Below are positions 13,101 through 27,200 of a DNA stretch of 64,000 nt, piece by piece. The stretch spans positions 19,218,886-19,282,885 of the forward strand of contig NC_081138.1 of NCBI RefSeq assembly GCF_958295425.1, given 5' to 3'. The position numbers were made by a program, and so were the translations under genes. Position 1 is the stretch's first letter; the number at the start of each line of letters is the position of its first letter. This DNA comes from Solea solea (lineage: Eukaryota; Chordata; Actinopteri; Pleuronectiformes; Soleidae). Below the pieces are notes generated by a model. That model saw nothing but the letters and a program-made list of their open reading frames with translations. It had not been told where the DNA came from and searched no databases.

Positions 13101-16100
13101 AACCTGAAGATGAATTTACAAATATAGCATCATAAAACAATGATAAACAGGAGTCTAGGACTTTATCAGTATTATTAATGTACAGGTCAAAGAGGTCTAC
13201 TCTCAAATCTGATGTTAGACTTGGTCAAACAAACAACACAGAACAAACAGGGTCACGCAAACACAGCACAGAAACTAAATGCTGTTCTCACTAACAGAGC
13301 TCATCAGTGAATTTCATTGGTGAACTTTAAAGCATAGCCCGTCACTTAAGATGGTCTTTTTAGTAAGACTGTGACTGGCACATTATTTGCATGAAGGTAA
13401 CTCACTAGTAGTCAGTTAGGCCTCTGTTAAGGACAGAACATCCCCTTTTCTCCCATGCCTTTAAATCTGTTCACTGGACAAACCACAAACCCGTTTTCTG
13501 CAGCTGACTTCATCATATATAGCATCATATCAGCCCCTGGGGGAGCAGTCACACATCCCCTGACAGAGACACTGGCAGAATCCATAGACCAGGCAAACTG
13601 TTAAACTTGATGGCACCAAGCTAACACATACAATACCCAGAGTCACTCTCTGGATCACCAACAAGTAGATTCCTAGAGGAAGTGAGCCAAAGTATAAGAA
13701 ACCCAGCAGCCAGACCAGGATGCGTGGGACATGATTGCAAAATTTGGACAGGGCGTCCTGATCAATTGGCCCATTGGAGCCAATAGATACTGAGTCCAGG
13801 CTCTGCTCCGCATATATGTCTGAGCTACCATTGCGGCTTGGTGAGTGCTGTGAGTCCTGCTGCACTTCCATAATGGTGATGACAAGGCAGTTGGAGGATT
13901 CATGAGATGGGCTGGATGAGGAGAAACTCTTTGGAGTCAGGACCACTTCCCCCTGGTTAGAGCTCCAGGATTTGTCCCGCATTGCCAAGTGGGACATAAT
14001 GTTGGCATCGTCTGGAAGGGCTGACACCTCAAACTCTGTGATCTCTGTTTGGTGTCGGCAAAACGGGCAGGAAATGCAGCCTGCACCATCAGTAATATCA
14101 AGGATCTTACTGAGGCAGCGGGTACAGACCCGGTGCAGGCAGTCCAGGATCTTAGGCTTGCGGTTGTGGGCATTGAAGCGTTGGTAACAGATTTTACACT
14201 CTAATTCCTCTGGTGGAGGACAATCCTCCTCTAACTCAAGCTGAGGGCAGCTCATCTTCAAGTCGTGTTCTGGAGAAAGATATAGAGGCAGAGACAGATT
14301 AGAAAGATAATGATTCCAACATTAGATGTGACTTTGAACAGAACGTTTGAGATGGCACTGCAACAAGCAGATGTTTCTACAGTATCTCATGTAACATGAT
14401 GACAGGAAAAGGTCAGGACTCTGTCTTTTCTCTGAAGGCTTCTGTGCTGTGTACCTGCTGCTTATGAATGATTTATGGTTTGGGAATTGAATCAGGGTGA
14501 CATCTTGCTATAGTCCTTTGTGGCAAAGCAACAGCCAGTATTACTATTGATCTTTGGGAGGAGATGGTAGGGATTCAAAATGTCTTTTGTTGACTCCATG
14601 GATATGTGTGGAATAAATGAATATCGCAGTCCTCGATTTAATGGCCCTTGAACTTAATCCTTTACATTGTTGCTTTCAGTTTAGTTTTGAATATTATTGT
14701 CCCTTTGATTAGAAAAGCCCTGTTTTATTTGATTTATTAGAAATTGTAGAGTGAAGTTATTTCATTATTAATATTTATGGAATTATGTCATTGACCAAAT
14801 GAATGTTTTTGTTAGCGTTAATTGGGGTTAGCTGAATTGATGCTAGAAATATAACTGCTGGAAGAGAAGAAAACTGAATTATTGCTGGGTTAAAAATAAA
14901 CCACCATACTGCTATTCAATTGACCAGACACTGCTAACAACCATCAAGGAATCTTGTGAAAACTAATTAATGTGCAGTTTGTACTGTAATCAACAAATAT
15001 GTAAATGGTTTTCATTGTTGTAAAAATAAGAATAGAAGTGGCATCATGGACATAGACATAATTATTGTTTTGATATTCCACTTCACACTATAGTATCACA
15101 ACTCCTACATGCTCCCAGCACAGCACTCACCTTCTGCCAGCCACTAGCACCCAACTAGTGATTTGGGATGGGAAGATTTAGTGTTTAGTGTAGTCTTCTG
15201 TAGTGTCATTGTCATCCTTGTATCAGTTCATGTCAATTCCAGCAGCTTCACTGAGACAGTGTATAATTGATGAAAGCCACAGAATTCCCAAAGGGCTGAA
15301 ACAACAAAACTCAAATGATCCATTTTTTCTCCATGGAGAAACAGCAAGACACTGTCAATCATCATTAATAAGGTCAAATAGCTGCAAGCATGCAGCCATA
15401 GACACCAAGCATGAATAGGAATGAGTATCAGGACCCCCTACCTCCTGTACTATGCACTTGACCTTTACTGTGGGAGCCGTTTTAAATTGCAGGCCCACGT
15501 ACTTCTACTTCTACAATTAATGACCTGATTTCTCCTGCTGAAATCAAAATGATTGTGCTGTAGATTCAAGTTTGAGAGATGCAAACATGTACCTCATTCA
15601 GGCAATGTTTCTATTTTTTATAATGTAATAATGCCTTTTCACAATGAAATCAAAATTGCATCATTTATTCAACATGACAATTAATGCTTGCTTAGTGTCT
15701 TGTATATGAACTGTAGATCATGTCACGTTATTGGCTACTTCTCTAGAAAACATCCCTCTCCAACTTCATAGTCTATTTCATGACATCACTTATCAAATGA
15801 TAAGATGGGGAATCATTTTCTATTATTTGCAGTCTTTTTAGGCCCATATTTTTGTTGAGCTTTACCTGAACCCTTTTAACAATCTTATCAAAACAATCTT
15901 AGGTCCAAGTTAAACTGATGGAAATGTGTCTGCGTACCAAGAACAATACCTTTGGCTATGATGCACAAGGGTATATCGATAATTACACAAACACTATATA
16001 AGAGTATTGACTGTCAGGTTTTCATTGCAATTGTCAATAATGGGAGAGTGACACAAAAGGAAGAATACATTGTGCTACAAACAGTTCTATAATGAAATGG

Positions 16101-19100
16101 TTCAAAATACTAAATCTTTTTAGAGAAGTGTAAAAAAACCAAACTGTTTTGGTCATGATGAAAATGTGGCTGGAAAACTCGGACTGTTGTCACCACAGCA
16201 AAGCAAGACTATCACACACAGAATTGCTTTTAATATTCCTGACGGGTCTGAGGAGTGAAATCACACAAGAGGGAAAATAAGGTTAGCAGTAGGACTGTAG
16301 ATTTTAGAGTGTCATTTCACATCTTCAAATCAACCTGAAATATATTGTATATTCTGTTACAGAATGTTCCAGTGTTGCAGAGTTTCCAAAAGTATTCAGC
16401 ATGGTGATGAAAAATAATAAATTCATCAGGTCAGTGAGTTTTTCAGATAAAAATTGTACTGTATCACAAATTTTCTTACTTAACCTAATTATTTGGCCAT
16501 CAACAGGTCTGTCTACTGACTGGAAGAAAAGTTATTCATGACCATTAAATATTAATACAGTGATGTTGCAGCCTCTCTGGTCCCATTCAGACCTGGTATT
16601 AAAGTGTGTGTGTAAAGTGATGCAAAATCTCTCTTCTGACTGTGGCGGACATGTTGTGAAGCCTGTCATGTTTTGCTCTTGTTGCTTATCTCTGGTGTGG
16701 GTTCAGTAATCACAATACCTAATTTGCTATTGCAGGTCAGTGAGGGGGAGTGTTGCTGCGTGCATCATATTAATCACTACCACCCTCATCAACATGCAAC
16801 CCTTACCTCAAACTTTATTGCCCATCTCATACTTTTCTAGATGAACCAGGTGGAAGATCCAGAGCAGTTCCGCTTACTCTTTTCTGCTGAGCTGCCCTGG
16901 TTCAACAACTGACCATGTTTTTCTTTAACTGCTGCCAGATTCATAATTTCTCAACCCTGAAATTGTTTTTCAGCCTGTCAAGTGAAGGTCTATGAACACA
17001 ATCTCCATTAGCACGCACCCCTACTCCTAGCAGTGGAAGAAGTATGTGGTGATGGGGTACTTAAGAATATTTGTGTGGGCCTAGTCATGCCGGACAAGGC
17101 TTTCCCCTCTGTTCTTCAGTCTTGATGGAACTCAGACTGTGGAATTCTATTAAGAGTTTATGTAGAATGTATTTCCAGAGGTTATTGTCAGTCTAATCAC
17201 AATCTTTGGAGGTAAGCAGTTTTTAGTAGTCTATGTAGATATTACCCAACATTCCCAGTGGTACAACTAACAAGGCTTTCAGAGGCATGGTGGTTTGATT
17301 GAGGACAGCTACAGCTGTGTGGCGGAGTGATGGAGAGTGTGGTAGACTACAGTGCTGTATAGTATAGTTTAGGAGCAAAGAATGTGGGAGAGCAGTTGTC
17401 AAATGCTGTGTTATTTGCGTGCGTTTTGATTGACAGAGCAGACGTATTGACAAGTTCAGTGACTGATAAGCTGGCCTCCAAGGTAAATGTGTTAAAACTG
17501 AAAACCGTACCTGATTTGACATTTATCGGGGTCCACTGTGAATAAGAAGTAACACCGGAGGAAGTGGATGGATGCTGGCATTTGAAATGTAGGAATTTAG
17601 AATATCAAGGAAGATTTGAAGCTGGAAATAACTAAATTGTAGATTGGTCACATCTCAGTTACACATGCAGTAGATTATGAGAGGTTGTACAAGACAATTA
17701 TATTTTGACCCTCTCATCAACCCTGACTCACAATGTGATGTTCCCACACATGATGTTCTTCAGTGACATAATACATAGTAAGGAATGTATTTTCACTCAA
17801 ATTTGTTTGCTTTTGACATGTCACAATAGTCATGTGACATATGACATTTTCAGATATGAACTCCTGGTTATATCTGAGAAATCGGGTACTGACATTTGTT
17901 GTTTAAATGTGACGAGCCCAGCACGTGAACACAGGAGATTGTCCAGGGCTGGAGGATCTATATTACAATATTCCATATTGTCTGGCTTCAATATGCTGGA
18001 GTCGGACACTCACCCACTCACTTGCTGTGGATTATTCTGACTTTCTCCTGCTCCAGGGCTTATTTAGACATTATCTGGACATTATATCAGGGAGATGGCA
18101 GGAGAATCTCTAGAGAATGTTCGATGCCAATTCTGCAGATATTTGTCCTATTAGATAATCTCCAGATAATGTCCCGACTTCAGTGCATGTCTGAAAGCAG
18201 GTTAAGTGAGCCAGATGTGTGACACCAAACATTATGACCATCACTGTGTTACTTACTGTGCCTAAATTCAGGAAATGGTTATTATGGTATATTAGCAGTT
18301 AAAACACTGTTACTTGATATTATGTAGCCATAATAAAATATAGATAAAAAAGAGTTTTGTTTCAGGAAAATACTGAATGTTCCTTACGATATTCAACTTA
18401 GTGACTATGCAGTTTAATTTAGACATTTTGATCCCTGGCTTCTGTCGTCTGCATGCAAATGTGTCCCTGGGTAAGACACTTAACCCCAAATTGCTCGTGG
18501 TGGCTGTGCCAGCAGCATGTGAATAGGTGTAACTGGTGTGTGATAGAAAGTAGTGCTGCATATTGAGGCACGATTATTAAATCAGTCAGTGAGAGATTTG
18601 AATACTGACAAATTCTGTCTGTGAAAGTCACCTGCCATAAAACACTAAAGTAGAAGATCAAGTATCACATGCATCAGGGGTAGGTTATTTAAAAAAGGAA
18701 CTTTGAAACTCTGCATGAACTGACTACACATCTGCAGAGATCTACCTCTTATACAACATTTTACCTGCCATACTTTCAGCAGGTTTTCTAAAACACACAT
18801 TGGTGCTTTCTGTTAGTGTTCACTTTTCTCACTTTGTCATCTAAGTGCATAGAGTTGATGATAGCTTTGACCGTTGCCTTCAGAATATCTGCTTGGTGAG
18901 CCTCTCAATTATACCATAGATCAACAGATTAATTTTCATCCTGCTGTTGGCTGATTGTTTATCCTTGTTTATCACATTTTAGTGTTTACAGACCAAGATA
19001 AAACCCAATTTAGTTTACCAAGACTACCTTGTTTTTAAAGAATAGGAAAGTAAGCTTCAACTCTACTTCATTGATTTGCTACTAATAAAAGTTTTTGTCC

Positions 19101-22100
19101 TGGATAGAAATTAGAACAAACATATCTTAAGGTCTGTAAGTGTTATATTTCAGTGTGTTTGTTTGTGTAGATATCACACTTCAAATGTGTTTATACCCCT
19201 CCAACTTAACGTGGTGGTTGTAACTTTGTCTCCGTTGGCCAAAGTTTGACTCTTGACAAATCATGAAAACGTTTCAATGATGATATTTTTGCCCGTTTAG
19301 AAATTTAAGATGGAATTTTGAAAGATTTCAAAATCTCCTTTGAATTTCAGGCGAGCAGGCAGAGAAGGATGTTACTGGTATCTGTAGGTCACAGGGGCAC
19401 TGATGTGCACACCTCATGAATTTGAATAGTTCATCAATGGGACCTGCTCCTCAATCATGCCAGCTGGTTAAGAGGCCTGGAAGCAGCGAAACAGAGAACG
19501 ACATGAACTATTCTAGATAAAGCAATGCAAATATTGCTGTATTCCCCTAGTGCACATTCAACTGCAAAGCTTTTCAGACACAGTTTAAGGAAATCTCTAA
19601 TTGAAAATGTGTTCCAGATAAATATAGCACATCTCCACGTATATTTGCTGTACTGGATTATCTAAATAAACTGCTTTATAATCAGCTGTGCTGTTCTTCA
19701 ATATTCCACACAATGATCTGTACAGCTTACATGATGTCTTTTAGACTGATAATGTTCCCCAGTCTCCCATCCAAATCTCTGGATCTAAAATGATGAATCT
19801 AACATACATAATATTCTGCCAGTGCCACATTTGTCCTAGAGTATTTCATTATGAGCAGCTATTACTGTATGTCAAGGCATGTGGCTCAGGTTGGATGCTC
19901 CCTGCAATTCAATTTCAGCACACAAAGTGTGAGACTGTGAGGAAAATGAGAGAACAGAGGGCACCAACAGAGAAACGGAACCTGGTGCAACAGAGCAGCG
20001 TTCAGATCGGCAAAAAGGAAGTGTAAACAGTTACTGACAAAACATATGATGTTCAGAGACTGCAACAAAAAAATCTGTTGTGACAGAGTAGTGTATGTGT
20101 TTTTAAATGACCTAATTCTTAAACATCATTTTTTAATTTAATACTTAAAATACTTAAAAATACTTACTGGTGTATCTTCAGAATTTGAAGTTGTCAAGTG
20201 ACTGACTTCATAAAATGCATGTCTAAGTTCTACTTTTGTTTGAGTAGATCTGAGTTCACCTTTATACTAGACAGAGTTGCAGGTTTTTGTAACCAATACC
20301 AATAATGAATTGCTCCTAATGGCTGACACTGATAACTGATAATTTTACATTATTGCATTTTTTTTTTTAGACCTTCATATGACCTGCAGTCTATTCTCGG
20401 CTCTCAGCAGTAATTTATCTGGCTTGTAAATATAAATATAAATTAACTCTAATGGGTGGACCAAAATACAGTATTTTGCTTCATAAAATTAAATTTCAGT
20501 TCATTAATCCTTTACTGAACTCACAGCCTGTGGCTGCGTCATCTGCAGCTAGAAACAGAATGTTCTGCCCACCAGACATTTTGCAGAAGAATTATTGTCT
20601 TTCTTATACACAATTGTCCAAAGATGGTTTCAACCCTTAAACTCTTGTCTGTCTCTTTCCCTCAGCCAGACCAGCCAAGACATGATGTGTCGTGTTAGCT
20701 TCGATTAGTTCTCATTAGCTCTCGTGCAGCCCTCATGCTATGGTCTCTCCCGAAGAGCAGCAGTTTGACGTCATGAGCCAGCATGACAACTTGGACTAGG
20801 GATCGTTTGCCCAGTGTGTAGTAATGGTATTGCATGGCTCAAATCTATTCATCAAATACAATTCAATTTTCCAACTTAGAAGTAGCATGTTTTTCTCATT
20901 ACTGCATCCTGTATAGCATAACACAACCACAATAGCCACATCAGAGTTATTCTCCTGAGTCCAGAAATAAAATTAAAGTCGAACAACATAATTAGGTTGC
21001 AGAACTAGAAGTAACCAACTAGGTACAGAAATAATCAAATTATCAAGTCTAAATGTGTGAAAAATATTTACCCTCTTATTCTGCCTGTATGTCAGAGAAA
21101 TGTCCAAATGTAGGAAACAAAAACAAAATAGTCAATAGAGCAAACACAAAACTGACCAACCATGCTTCAAAACACTAGGCCTGCTAAATACCAGTGAAGC
21201 AGAAGTCAGCCAAACAGCCAAATTCTGGTAACCCATTAACAAATCCAAAACCCTTCCCTCTGCCAGAGTGTCTGTTCCATCCCAGCTACGTCTATGTGTC
21301 CTACATACGATCATTTGGTGTATCCACTTGTCCCTTATTAATTAATGCAGAGGGATGGGTATGGCGTAAGGTCTTTTCATATTAGATATTTTTACCCTAT
21401 GCTACTGCTTCATTGCCTCTGCTGAGTTTTTCCTTGCTAATGGCAAAAGACAGCCGAATTTGGCAGTAAAGGTTAAATCTATTTACACAGGCTGTGTGGA
21501 GGAGGTAGGACTCAGAGGATCAACTTAAGCTGGTTTTTCACACAGACAAACAAAGGAATCAGGTGACTGCTCAGTTTAGCAAATTAATATTGTAAAGGTC
21601 TGCGGGCGAGTCAAGACCTACTCCCCATCATCCACCTGTGGGAGGCTGCACCATGAGATAGTTATTGTTGCCCAGTACGTATTCTATATTTAGCTACATA
21701 TTTAATGTGAGTTGGCTGACTGAAATCTACTACCGTTGGTTGTGAGGGTGTAGGCTGTGGTGGAGGATTTTGTAGGTAAAGCTCACACAAAGAGAACAGT
21801 AGAAATTCTACTCAAAAGGTTTCGAAACCCATTTATAAAATGAAATCCCATTCTTATCTGAAATAGTATGCAATATCTTTAAATTAAAAGACCTCAGTAC
21901 ATGCTCAAAACCTCGCTGTCAGATGAACACAGTGAGTACAAAACGAGAATAGTGCTTAATGAAACACCTAAAAGAACAAGTGTTCCATGCATTCAAAAAA
22001 AAATGAGAAAATGTTAAGCTACTATCCCTCACTGCAGTGTGGTTTGAAGAATACTTGTCCGCTCAGAATTTTTAGTATATTTGTTATTATGGGTGGAGAA

Positions 22101-24106
22101 GGTCAGCCAGCCTCTGGGCTTCAGCTACAAGGGGAGCTGTATTGGCTTGGCATTGCTCAGCTCAGCTTGTTGTGAGGGCTAAATGTCACCGCTTCAGCTG
22201 GGCTGATGCTGGCGCCCTGCTGCCTCCCTCAGGGGGGGGGGATTCAGGGGATTCAGGCCAAGCTTTAGAGACATTTTACTCTCCACTTTATTGTTCTCCA
22301 ACATACAGCATAATACCATTTATATTCATTACTGAACACAGCTGGGAATTGGCTTGCTAGTTGGGAGAGAGTTAGGGTAACATTAAGGGCCAAGGCTCTT
22401 AACTGTTCCCCGTATGTTATAGAAATTTATTTCAGTGGAATATTTAGATACCACTAGTCAGCAGAGATGTGTCGCCCTGCTGAGACAGAGTTAGTACATT
22501 GCTGCCCCTGAGCTTTGAGACATACAGTCCATCTAAAAAGTGTCTGTGTGCTTAATTTTATCAGGTAGTGTTTCGATCTGGTGTGTAACCCCCCTCTTTA
22601 AGTTAAAGCACAGGGATTAAATACACAAATAAATAAAGGAAATTCACATTTCACAGTCAGTTTTGACCGCCCTGTATCATCCAAAGTATGCAAAAACATG
22701 TCTTTGAATGTAATGATTGTACTATCAAGTCTTACTTGTTTCGGTAATTTTAGCTGGTTGGTTCCAGTACTTTTTAAGTTGTAGTTATTCATTTTGAAAA
22801 AATATATAACTATATATTATATACTATATAATTAACTTCATAAATGTATTTTTTGTCATCACCTAGATGCTTATGCAGACAACCTGCTGCACTTCCTTTA
22901 CCCTCTTGTGCTCTTTATTTGCACTGAACAAAAGAAAAGTGCTCACAGCTCTCAAGTCTGACAATTATTTCCTCTTTCTCTCATCTTCCATCAGAAAGCC
23001 TGGGAGGAGAACAAGCTGTTTTTCTAAAGCGAGGCCCCAGCACTCAAAATCAAGTGATTTCGAAGTCTATTTTGTGCATGCATGGTCCACACAAATAGAT
23101 CAGTAAAATGACTTTGGTCAACACTCCTTTATTTCATAAAAATTCCTGTTTTAATGCCATCTCTCTGTTTTTTCACTTTGCTCATTTAACAGTACTGTTT
23201 TAAGCTGTTGGAAGAAGCCTGAAACCCAACTATCTGCCCTGGGAAAAAGCAGTTGTTCCCTCCTGGAGCTTTTCTTTCAGAGGCAACATAAAGTACAGCA
23301 ACATATAAAGTGCTTTGTTAGTGCTTGCCATTGCTTTGTTTACACAGCAGCCAGGAGCAGGTGGGGGATGAAATATACTTGTTCCGATAATTACAACTCA
23401 CCTCTCCTCTTGAATCATAATTGCAAGAAGAAAAGGGTAGGGTGCCTTCAGAAGTACAGCCTTATACATTAAACAATTTGCTTGTTTAATGTAAATCTAC
23501 TTCAGTACAAAATGTCTACTAATCAACACTAAACACGCCAGGGAAAAGTCACAGACAATCTGTGCCTCTGTAGGGTAAAAGAGTCCATCCAAGCAACTTG
23601 TTTGTTTTACCCTTTTCCAAGTAGGCAGAGTAATTAACTCCTTTTCCCACACAAATAAATTGGCTGAGAGAAAGCAAGCACACAGTGTCTGTCCTTGCTC
23701 ATTCAGACCTTGTTTTTCTCATCGCTAAATCCTCTTGACCTGCAGACTAGGACAGAGCAGCAACACACAGTATCTCTCTTTGCTGTGGCTCTCCTTTTGT
23801 TTTCCTGGCACTGAGTTTTGCATTCACTGTAGTCATTTTGTCCACATAACAATAAGCATGTATTCCACTTGTATGAGTGTGTGTGTGTGTGTGTTGCTAA
23901 GTGTAGCCGTTATGGAGTGGTCTGTCAGCAGTGCAGCAGATGCTTATCTGTGGATACAACAAGTTAAAATTGAGTCTTGAGTTATTATTTATCTGGATGA
24001 ATATAAGCAAACACAAGGACAAATCCTCAAAGCAACAAACACAAACCACAGATGCACTCACACCAGACTTTTTGCGCAAGATCTGCAGATTAGTCTGTTT
24101 GTTTGT

Positions 24107-24151
<45 letters not shown>

Positions 24152-24266
24152 GCTCCTCACCTTGTTCCAACGTGTGTGACTCCCCCTCCTCCACTCCAGT
24201 TGTCTCTGCTGCGCTGTCCTTCATGTTTATCCACTTTATTCATAGCAACACTCCACATCTCATTGC

Positions 24267-24297
<31 letters not shown>

Positions 24298-27200
24298 GTG
24301 TATCGGAGACAGGCGTCAACCAGACTGGCAGCACTTGAGGAGGCAGCAGAGGGGAAGACAGCTTCTTACCAGAGGGAGATCCTTCACCTGCAGAGGCTGC
24401 TAAAAGAAAGACAGGAGGCTGAGGAGAGACTGCTGCAGTCCAAACGGTAGGAGGGGATGAGGAGGAGAGTGAGAGAGGGAGGAGAGAGTGGAGGAGAAAT
24501 GGTAGGAGGCAGGCAGGCAGGCAGCAAAGAGGAGGAGGATCAGTAGAGACTGTGTGAATGAGAGGAGGAGGAGAAAGGGTAAAGCAATGATGTGGGTAGC
24601 TTAAAAAAGGAGGGAGGCCAGAGGTAGTGAGAGGCGGCAGCATGGTTTGCTCGGAGGCAGACCAGGTCACATCAACTAAACAATTACTGACCAGCAACAG
24701 AATGAGATGTCTAGACTTACTGATCAGTAAATCTAAATTGTTCGTATGTGTTTTTTTTTCTGAAGTAGTGTCGAGAAGAAAACCACAGCTTTCAGCCAGA
24801 CGTTGTAACCACACAACGCTAAATACAGTGCTGTGCAAAAGTCTTAGGGCAACACCAGCTTTGTCGTTTTTGTGTCTGTCAAAGTATGTGATCATTGGCA
24901 TTTGGATTGGAATGATGTGAGGTTTTACCAATAACATTAATTAGGGTTCCACTCCAGTTTTAAGACACAGGGTTGTGCTATTGCTCAAGTGTAAGAGTAT
25001 GTCACACTAAATACTTAAGTACTTAAACCTGTAGAAGCTGGGTTTTTTTTATTTATTTTTTCAGGAAGCCATACATGTTTCACATATTAGAGTAAAGTAT
25101 AATTTTTAGTGGATCTGTGTGTGTGTCTGTCTGTTTGTGCTTCCGCACTTGCCAATATGACCAACAGAGGCCGACAGAGGCTTGTTGCGTGAATGGGGTG
25201 AAGTATGCCATCTCTGATTTCCTTGAAGTGTTCCAATTAAGTGATTGGGAAATAATTATACTGTATGGTAATTATAGCATCGCTAAAACAAAAAAATCTA
25301 ATGGTGGCCAAAGTATTTCAACCTGCCGTATCACTAGATACCCACATACAGTACATGTTGTGTTGTATATTACTGATTTGCTTGTCAACCTTGACAACAA
25401 AAAAAAAAGCAATTTGTGTTTACTGCAACTCATCACACCATAACCAAACGCAACAAATGAGACTACACATGACAACATAGCAACATGGTAATGCAGCAAC
25501 AAAAACATTTCATCACATCACATCTGAAATAAAACATTAGTTTCTTCACTACAGTATATTTCTGTGTTCTGCACAGCTTCTATATTTGTATAGTTTCCAC
25601 TCTCATCATTTGGTTCAGGAGATAGATGCTGACATCTCTGTAAACCAGCTGGCACAACAGAGCACACGGCTCCCTTCTAAGAATCTCTCTCCACTCTAAA
25701 TCAGTTAACCTCCTCAGACCAGCTATTTCTGAAAATCCTCCAGACCGCGTTATGTATTCTCAAATACACCCAGTGAGTTGTTGGGGATGGAAAAAAATCA
25801 CATCATACTGTAGATGTACAGAGAAAGGCCATTCAGAGTAACATTATGGGAAATAACTGTTTTTGTCAATCAATTGATACCTGATTGAAAATGAAATTAC
25901 TATTAAGTGTATGTTGTATTCATTTGTATGTATACAGTGTATTTTACTTGGATATACACATAAAACCTTAAATGTTAAGAGACAGTATTTGTTAATATTC
26001 TATTAGCCCAAAAAAAGAGAAGAGCAGCCTTGTAAATTAAGGCTGTATATCAACTATTTCATTAAATTAGTTGAATTGCACCTTGTTCAGCAAAATAGTT
26101 GCAATTCTTGCCATCAAGTAACTGCAAAGCTGTGGCATATGGTATTATTTAAAATGGTAATGCTCCTCCCTTAGTTATGGAAATAACATGAAAGGATGAA
26201 ATGAAGCAAACAATCTCAAGATATTTTGCTGTGACACAATGGCACTCCTGTAAGCCTTGTAAAACCTATGTCAGTACATTGTACTTGGTTGTTCCTTTAA
26301 AGACTCTGTTTCCTCCTACATTCTCCTTCATCGTGTGGCTGTTTATAGCTTTGTCTCTGGGGTTTGCTACCTGCGGCTATTGAATGAAAGCTAGCTAATC
26401 AGATTCTTAGAAAAATCTGTCTTGCTCTGCCTTGAGGACATCTTAATGACAAATCGCATACACTACCACACATACACACCTTCGCTAATAACCTTGTGGC
26501 TTCAACACACCGAAATCTGCTCTCAGGTGTGACCACACGGATGAAATCCTGACCTCTGAGAACCTCTCTAGACCTGCTATTAATATCTGTCCTAAGTGAT
26601 CGATCACATGAGGGCAGCGCTAACTACAGGTCTGAATGCCACATTCTGAGGTAGTTTTTGGACACATGTGGATACATTGCAGGGGTGATGGTAGCTCAGT
26701 GATAGAGCGAGTCGCCTTTCAACTTGAAGGATGTGGGTTTGATTCCTGGTTCCACTGGTCTTCATGCGGATGTGTCCCTGGGCAATACACTGAACCCCAG
26801 GTAGCTCCTGACTGCAGCGTGTGAATGGGTAAGAAAGTTGTGTGGTAGAAAATACGCTGCACATAGATGAGCTGTATGACTGTGTGAGTCAGTGGGTGTG
26901 AATGATTGATCATCAAGACTAGAAAAGTGCAATATAACAATTACAGACTGCCACCTCAGCTGGAGTCCTCTGACCTACTGCAAGTTTCTTTTTTATTTAT
27001 AACCACTGCCACAGTATTAAGACTAATCACCTTGTGATTTATTTTTCTAATGGTTATTGATTCCCCCTTGACTCTTTTTTTCACTCTCTACCAGTCACTC
27101 ACTCTAATATAAAGTCATACGCACAAACACATTGATGTCAGACACGCTTGTATTATCAGACTCGTTAAAAACAGATCTCCCTTTTCACAAACACATATGA

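Larger units (their letters stand above)
5602..13529. other. cep89 large intron, left of rnf182
   Basis: Holds the MITE at 7890, the repeat at 8680, a TA microsatellite at 10110 and the LINE tail at 12590. A possible rnf182 3' UTR runs leftward from 13529; AATAAA on the minus strand occurs at about 12738. Apart from these it is unremarkable AT-rich sequence. Confidence 0.5.
14270..24297. other. cep89 large intron, right of rnf182
   Basis: Should contain the rnf182 promoter and 5' non-coding exon on the minus strand, but I could not place them. At 18062-18178 a loose inverted pair (ACATTATCTGGACATTAT against CCAGATAATGTC) suggests a small MITE. A (G)10 run is at 22229. The SINE at 18428 and the GT runs are listed separately. 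Confidence 0.45.

Noticed and set aside
24260..24937. 225-codon open frame on the minus strand over a cep89 exon
   Set aside because: It is antisense to a real exon and made of (AC)n and pyrimidine-rich repeat translations (THTHTH, poly-Leu/Pro/Ser). Its length comes from low complexity, not from a gene.
26643..26660. let-7-like word CTGAGGTAGTTTTTGG
   Set aside because: It departs from let-7 after the seed and no complementary arm is seen nearby.
26690..26765. Possible tRNA gene
   Set aside because: A and B boxes are present, but no closing acceptor stem is seen and the sequence continues into a SINE body shared with another copy.
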